Of a DNA stretch of 10,084 nucleotides, positions 7,457-10,084 are shown one piece after another; position 1 is the first letter of the stretch, and each line of letters begins with the position of its first letter. This stretch comes from Ignavibacteriota bacterium (GTDB lineage Bacteria > Bacteroidota > UBA10030 > JAHEZR01). The stretch lies in NCBI GenBank assembly GCA_023251005.1, contig JAHEZR010000028.1, forward strand, positions 1 to 10,084. Direction: 5' to 3'. The notes below the pieces were generated by a model that saw only the letters and a program-made list of their open reading frames with translations, had not been told where the DNA came from and did not search any database. The position numbers and the translations under genes are program-made.

Positions 7457-7530
7457 GTGTTGCGCCCATCCGCCCTTCCCCTCTTCCGCTCATCCTGTGG
7501 CATCTGGTTCACGTTGGATGAGCGCAACAC
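7457..7530 (-). repeat. Leader inverted-repeat element, copy 2
   Basis: The arms are GTGTTGCGCCCATCC (7457-7471) and GGATGAGCGCAACAC (7516-7530). They are complementary at 14 of 15 positions, and the remaining pair would be a U-G wobble in the minus-strand RNA. The loop of 44 bases contains a second GGATGAGCG on the minus strand. This can pair with the 5' arm (CGCTCATCC, nine pairs) instead of the 3' arm, so two exclusive structures are possible. The element ends 49 bases before the ATG of the DUF4382 gene at 7407. Confidence 0.88.
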
Positions 7531-7599
7531 GCGACGATCTCCAAATTTCGATAGCGCTAGAATGTGAAACCTATCAATGCCAGTCATCGACTCATCTTC

Positions 7600-8412
7600 C
7601 TACTTCGGTCGGAGAACTATCGTTCCGACGTCAGTGTTCTGTTTTGCCACAACGGAAACCCCCGTGAGCGTAGTATCCCGATAGGTGGTATCTCTTGGGA
7701 CAATTTTCAGATTATAGGACGCGCCTCCGGGAAGTGGCATGAGTTTGAAAAATCCGGAGGTCGTATCTGCAAAAGTGACCACTGAATCAGCCCCAGCAGT
7801 TGTGGAGATCGCGGCACGAGCCGACACAGGATTCACTGTCCCGGAAATGCTTCCCGAAGTTTGCAGAGCCTGCACTCGAAGCACAGGGCGGAGGATATAG
7901 GTTCCAGGTCCATCCAAATGAATGGATCTGCCTGCATCAAAATCGATCATCAATTCGTAGAGGGCGTTCGCCTGAATGTCGAATTGATGATTCAACTTCA
8001 GCCCCGTCTCCATGCCACTCGGAATCTTCAGCTGAAAGGAAGCTCCTCCTAACACAACGGTGCTTCCCTCACCCACGATCAGTCGAATTTGGGTATATTT
8101 TCCGGCGTCAAGTATTCCTTCCCCAAGAACTACCGAGGCGCCGTTTGTCAACTGCAAGAGGTTATAGGTCCGGGTCGTCGAATCAATCGTGACCCACCCC
8201 GATGTCGAATCGTTTCCGGCTTTATGCACCTCAACCCGGGTCACAACAATATTGACGGCATCGAACACCACGGGATCATCTGTCATGTAGATTCTGATTT
8301 TACCTTGATTTCCAGGACTGCTCACCGGGCTGTCAACAAGCACCGAGTTTTCACGCGAACAGCCTGCAAACGATCCCAAGAACATCAACAGCACAATCCC
8401 CATCTTCTTCAT
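7600..8412 (-). CDS. DUF4382-domain lipoprotein, first tandem copy
   Basis: The start at ATG 8412-8410 gives 270 residues; AAGGGGGG and AAGGAA lie just upstream. Longer in-frame starts would read through the leader repeat and bury the signal peptide. Residues 1-18 are a lipoprotein signal, MKKMGIVLLMFLGSFAGC, with Cys18 at the lipobox. A short linker (SRENSVLVDSPVSS) leads to the DUF4382 domain at about 37-181: GKIRIYMTDDPVVFDAVNIVVTRVEVH, SGWVTIDS, YNLLQLTNGASVVLGEGILDAGKYTQIRL, YELMIDFDAGRSI. From about residue 187 there is a carboxypeptidase-regulatory-like sandwich (SGSISGTVNPVSARAAISTTAGADS, then FFKLMPLPGGASYNLKIVP). The signal peptides of the two copies have diverged far more than the mature proteins. 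This copy lies 129 bases after the H-box protein gene, with leader copy 3 between them. Confidence 0.88.
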   Translation of the reverse strand: MKKMGIVLLMFLGSFAGCSRENSVLVDSPVSSPGNQGKIRIYMTDDPVVFDAVNIVVTRVEVHKAGNDSTSGWVTIDSTTRTYNLLQLTNGASVVLGEGILDAGKYTQIRLIVGEGSTVVLGGASFQLKIPSGMETGLKLNHQFDIQANALYELMIDFDAGRSIHLDGPGTYILRPVLRVQALQTSGSISGTVNPVSARAAISTTAGADSVVTFADTTSGFFKLMPLPGGASYNLKIVPRDTTYRDTTLTGVSVVAKQNTDVGTIVLRPK

Positions 8413-8449
8413 TTCCTTATCCCCCCTTCTTTCTCTAATGAACATTCTT

Positions 8450-8522
8450 GTGTTGCGCTCACCCTCATTGCCCCTCTCCCCTTGAAGGTGGTCACACCAG
8501 GTCATCGTGATGAGCGCAACAC
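8450..8522 (-). repeat. Leader inverted-repeat element, copy 3
   Basis: The arms GTGTTGCGCTCA (8450-8461) and TGAGCGCAACAC (8511-8522) are a perfect 12-base inverted repeat around a 49-base loop. On the minus strand a purine run (AAGGGGAGAGGGG) precedes the 3' arm, as in the other copies. Inside the loop GGTG/CACC can form a small hairpin. The element ends 37 bases before the ATG of the DUF4382 gene at 8412. No target-site duplication is visible at its edges. Confidence 0.88.
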
Positions 8523-8541
8523 ATCGTCACAATAAAACTCC

Positions 8542-8919
8542 TCAAGGTTTACAAGATACCTGCTTCTTGTTGTACTTTGTACAAACCAAATCAGAAAACT
8601 TCAGCATGGTTTTGACACAAGCCTCGATTGTCTCTATCTCCTGCCGCATCTCGCGAAAGGCCTGGGCCACTTGATCTCGTTTTCCTGGAGCAACGCTACC
8701 GAACAAACTCTCATACTGCTTCGTCTCCATCGCCAGTATTGAAAGAGCGTGATTGACGAAGTGTGCAATAGACCCGACTGTGGACCCGAACATCTCCATT
8801 ACTGCGGTTCGGGTTTTGTTTTTTTCAGCTTCCTTCGTCTCAAAGTCTTTCTGCGAATCGACCGCCTCTACGGTAGAGAGGGCCGGCGATTCGTTGTTCC
8901 AGTCGGGGGTCTTTCGCAT
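8542..8919 (-). CDS. Small histidine-kinase-like (H-box/DHp) protein without ATPase domain
   Basis: This 125-residue cytoplasmic protein starts at ATG 8919-8917. Residues 1-38 are polar and charged, probably disordered. Residues about 40-115 form two predicted long helices. The first contains STVGSIAHFVNHALSILAMETKQYESLF, which matches the H-box pattern of NtrB-type kinases (IAH..N..L..I) with candidate phospho-accepting His53. The acidic residue that normally follows the His is replaced by Phe54. The second helix (FREMRQEIETIEACVKTMLKFSDL) matches the second dimerisation helix. The protein then ends (VCTKYNKKQVSCKP); there is no ATP-binding domain, and no kinase remnant was found just downstream. 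It could be a phosphotransfer or dimerisation partner for a receiver, or a binding protein descended from a kinase. A sigma-54-type promoter lies immediately upstream and a sigma-54 activator gene is next door. The resemblance is by eye only. Confidence 0.75.
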   Translation of the reverse strand: MRKTPDWNNESPALSTVEAVDSQKDFETKEAEKNKTRTAVMEMFGSTVGSIAHFVNHALSILAMETKQYESLFGSVAPGKRDQVAQAFREMRQEIETIEACVKTMLKFSDLVCTKYNKKQVSCKP

Positions 8920-8946
8920 TTCGATGGCCTTTTTGCCTTTTGATAA

Positions 8947-8962
8947 AGCAAGGGCTATGCCA
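8947..8962 (-). promoter_or_regulatory. Sigma-54 (-24/-12) promoter for the H-box protein gene
   Basis: The minus strand reads TGGCATAGCCCTTGCT (8962-8947). Against the consensus TGGCACG-N4-TTGCW it keeps TGGCA, TTGC and the final T, with the GG and GC pairs exactly 12 bases apart. Transcription would start near 8936, leaving a leader of about 17 bases before ATG 8919, with AAGG as ribosome site. It lies in the gap directly downstream of a sigma-54 activator gene, in the correct orientation. No equivalent site was found in the other gaps. Confidence 0.72.
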
Positions 8963-9157
8963 GTGCCTTTTCTGTGAAGCCGAGAAGACAGTAACCTCTT
9001 AGTCTTTATAAGGTTAGAGCAGAGACAAGAGGGGAACAGCGATCGACAACCGAAGAGTCAAACTGCCGGAAATCACACTTCTACTGCGGGGATTGAAGCT
9101 CTCCTGCAGAATGTGCTCGTGGGAAGTAACTTGAAGACGGATGCAGAAAAGGAAGAG

Positions 9158-9172
9158 CGGGATGGAATCCCG
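9158..9172 (-). terminator. Candidate intrinsic terminator of the sigma-54 activator gene
   Basis: Fifteen bases after the TAG stop (9190-9188) the minus strand has CGGGAT (9172-9167), a 3-base loop, and ATCCCG (9163-9158). This is a perfect GC-rich six-pair stem followed by the pyrimidine-rich sequence CTCTTCCTTTTCTG. The T-run is interrupted, so termination strength is uncertain. It would separate the activator message from the sigma-54-driven gene below. Confidence 0.5.
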
Positions 9173-9187
9173 AGCGTTCTTCAGCCT

Positions 9188-10084
9188 CTAGACATCGGAG
9201 AGTTTCCACTGGCCACTGCAGTAGCTTTCGATGAGTTGGTCGAGGAAGAAATGATATCGTTGTGGTAGGTTCTTATATTTTGGGGTAAGGGTTGCTCTCA
9301 AATCAGAAATGGATCTGGATGGGTCGATTGAATCGAGAACGTTTGAAAGGTATTCTCGCATCTTTTTTTCTACTCGCCCCAGAACCTCAGGATCATCTGT
9401 ATCCGCGAGGACTGCTGCCGCTCGTCCGAAGTCGAGTTCCTGTTCATAAAATGTTTTGAAGGAGAGACCGCGGAAATACTCAGCTACGGTGCCGCGGTTG
9501 AGGCCACCGAGGTCTTCTGCAGTGTCCGAGACTGCACTTCTGGAGAATCCTTTTTCTCTCAGTGAGGTAAGTATTCGGTCTTCGATATCAGTTTCTTTCT
9601 CAAGGCAAGCGGCAATCTCTTCTGAGAGGTCTCTTGACCGGATAAGCTCTCTCGATTCAGAACGTGCGAGGATGGCGGCCCGCTTGATCGCACTTTCAAG
9701 TTCACGCACGTTCCCCTTCCAGTCATAGTTGAGCAGTGCGTCCATGACGGTGGACGAAAGCTTGAGACCATCGCCTTCCTTTCTGAGGAAGTGATCGACA
9801 AGGAGAGGAATGTCGGCCCTCCGTTCTCGAAGGGGAGGAAGCTCCACAGTAAACACGCTGAGGCGGTAATAGAGGTCTTCTCGAAAACGTTTTTGCTGGA
9901 TTAATTCTTTAACATCCTTGTTCGTTGCAGCGACGACTCTGACATTGACTTTCAGCGTTGATGATCCGCCGACACGCTCGAATTCTCCGGATTGAAGCAC
10001 ACGGAGGAGTTTCACCTGAAAGGCTTCTGTCGTCTCCGTGATTTCATCAAGGAAAATGGTACCACCGTTTGCGAGCTCGAACCT
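9188..10084 (-). CDS. Partial sigma-54-dependent activator (AAA+ enhancer-binding protein), C-terminal part
   Basis: The frame is open from the right edge (first full codon at 10084-10082) to TAG at 9188, giving 298 residues. It begins within the AAA+ domain with [16 protein letters not shown], the Walker B segment. [51 protein letters not shown] (sensor I and arginine-finger region) and [15 protein letters not shown] (sensor II) follow, all typical of NtrC-family activators. Walker A, the GAFTGA loop and any sensory domain lie outside the window. The C-terminus after the AAA+ domain is about 145 residues, much longer than the usual Fis-type helix-turn-helix. It contains a possible helix-turn-helix ([27 protein letters not shown]) and a further helical region ending [16 protein letters not shown]. 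The protein would use ATP to open sigma-54 promoters, possibly the one at 8947-8962. Confidence 0.93.
   Translation of the reverse strand, partial: RFELANGGTIFLDEITETTEAFQVKLLRVLQSGEFERVGGSSTLKVNVRVVAATNKDVKELIQQKRFREDLYYRLSVFTVELPPLRERRADIPLLVDHFLRKEGDGLKLSSTVMDALLNYDWKGNVRELESAIKRAAILARSESRELIRSRDLSEEIAACLEKETDIEDRILTSLREKGFSRSAVSDTAEDLGGLNRGTVAEYFRGLSFKTFYEQELDFGRAAAVLADTDDPEVLGRVEKKMREYLSNVLDSIDPSRSISDLRATLTPKYKNLPQRYHFFLDQLIESYCSGQWKLSDV

Noticed and set aside
7408..7587. Sixty-codon N-terminal extension of the second DUF4382 gene
   Set aside because: It reads through the leader inverted repeat, is strongly basic and polar, and would bury the lipoprotein signal. The ATG at 7407 has its own ribosome site.
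8413..8505. Thirty-one-codon N-terminal extension of the first DUF4382 gene
   Set aside because: Same reasoning: it crosses leader copy 3 and would bury the lipobox signal starting at 8412.
5402..8522. Leader repeats as a CRISPR array or as insertion-sequence ends
   Set aside because: Copies are one to two kilobases apart, with whole genes between them, and each is an inverted repeat rather than a direct repeat with spacers. No transposase or target duplication is present.
8511..8540. TTGC in the leader arms as the -12 part of sigma-54 promoters
   Set aside because: I checked the sequence 11 bases before TTGC in all three leader copies. None has a TGGCA-like -24 part at the required spacing.
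8978..9269. Plus-strand open frame with coding-like composition (contains [37 protein letters not shown] split over its middle)
   Set aside because: It has no good start codon or ribosome site and overlaps the C-terminal end of the sigma-54 activator on the opposite strand by about 80 bases. A degraded gene fragment cannot be excluded, but the support is too weak to call it.

Overview
The window (about 10 kb, near 50% G+C) has all eleven recognisable genes on the minus strand. Read in the direction of transcription, the order runs from the right edge to the left edge. At least nine of the eleven products look exported or surface-exposed, or belong to signalling. Lipoproteins with N-terminal Cys, small beta-barrels, a PorV-like barrel and the DUF4382 family suggest a Gram-negative member of the Bacteroidota/Ignavibacteriota/Chlorobiota (FCB) group. 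This is inferred from protein style only; no rRNA or marker gene is present.

Regulatory end (10084 to 8542). The C-terminal part of a sigma-54 activator (AAA+ enhancer-binding protein) enters from the right edge and carries an unusually long, non-Fis-like C-terminus. Next is a 268-base gap holding a candidate terminator and a well-formed -24/-12 (sigma-54) promoter. That promoter lies about 28 bases upstream of a 125-residue protein with a histidine-kinase-like H-box and no ATPase domain. The activator and the sigma-54 promoter side by side suggest a local regulatory circuit.

Middle (8541 to 4415). Two tandem paralogous DUF4382 lipoproteins are followed by a stand-alone response-regulator receiver. 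Its stop overlaps the start (ATGA) of a small beta-barrel protein, and a further lipoprotein of unknown family comes next. Three of these genes (both DUF4382 genes and the later lipoprotein) carry the same leader element between about 36 and 49 bases before the start codon. It is a 70-74 base inverted repeat with arms TGTTGCGCTCA / TGRGCGCAACA, a purine-rich stretch before the 3' arm, and otherwise variable loops. Because it precedes two unrelated gene families, it is more than a by-product of the tandem duplication. It is the best candidate here for an undescribed element.

Left end (4260 to 1). A tightly spaced set (gaps of 44, 27 and 68 bases) looks like one operon. It encodes a lipoprotein, a 670-residue fusion of an outer-membrane barrel with a transglutaminase-like domain whose Cys/His/acidic residues are intact, a secreted FecR-like protein, and a beta-barrel protein cut by the left edge. 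All four products are predicted to enter or cross the inner membrane, so the set may form an envelope complex of unknown purpose.

No rRNA, tRNA, CRISPR array, transposase or phage gene was seen. No gap between genes exceeds 300 bases.
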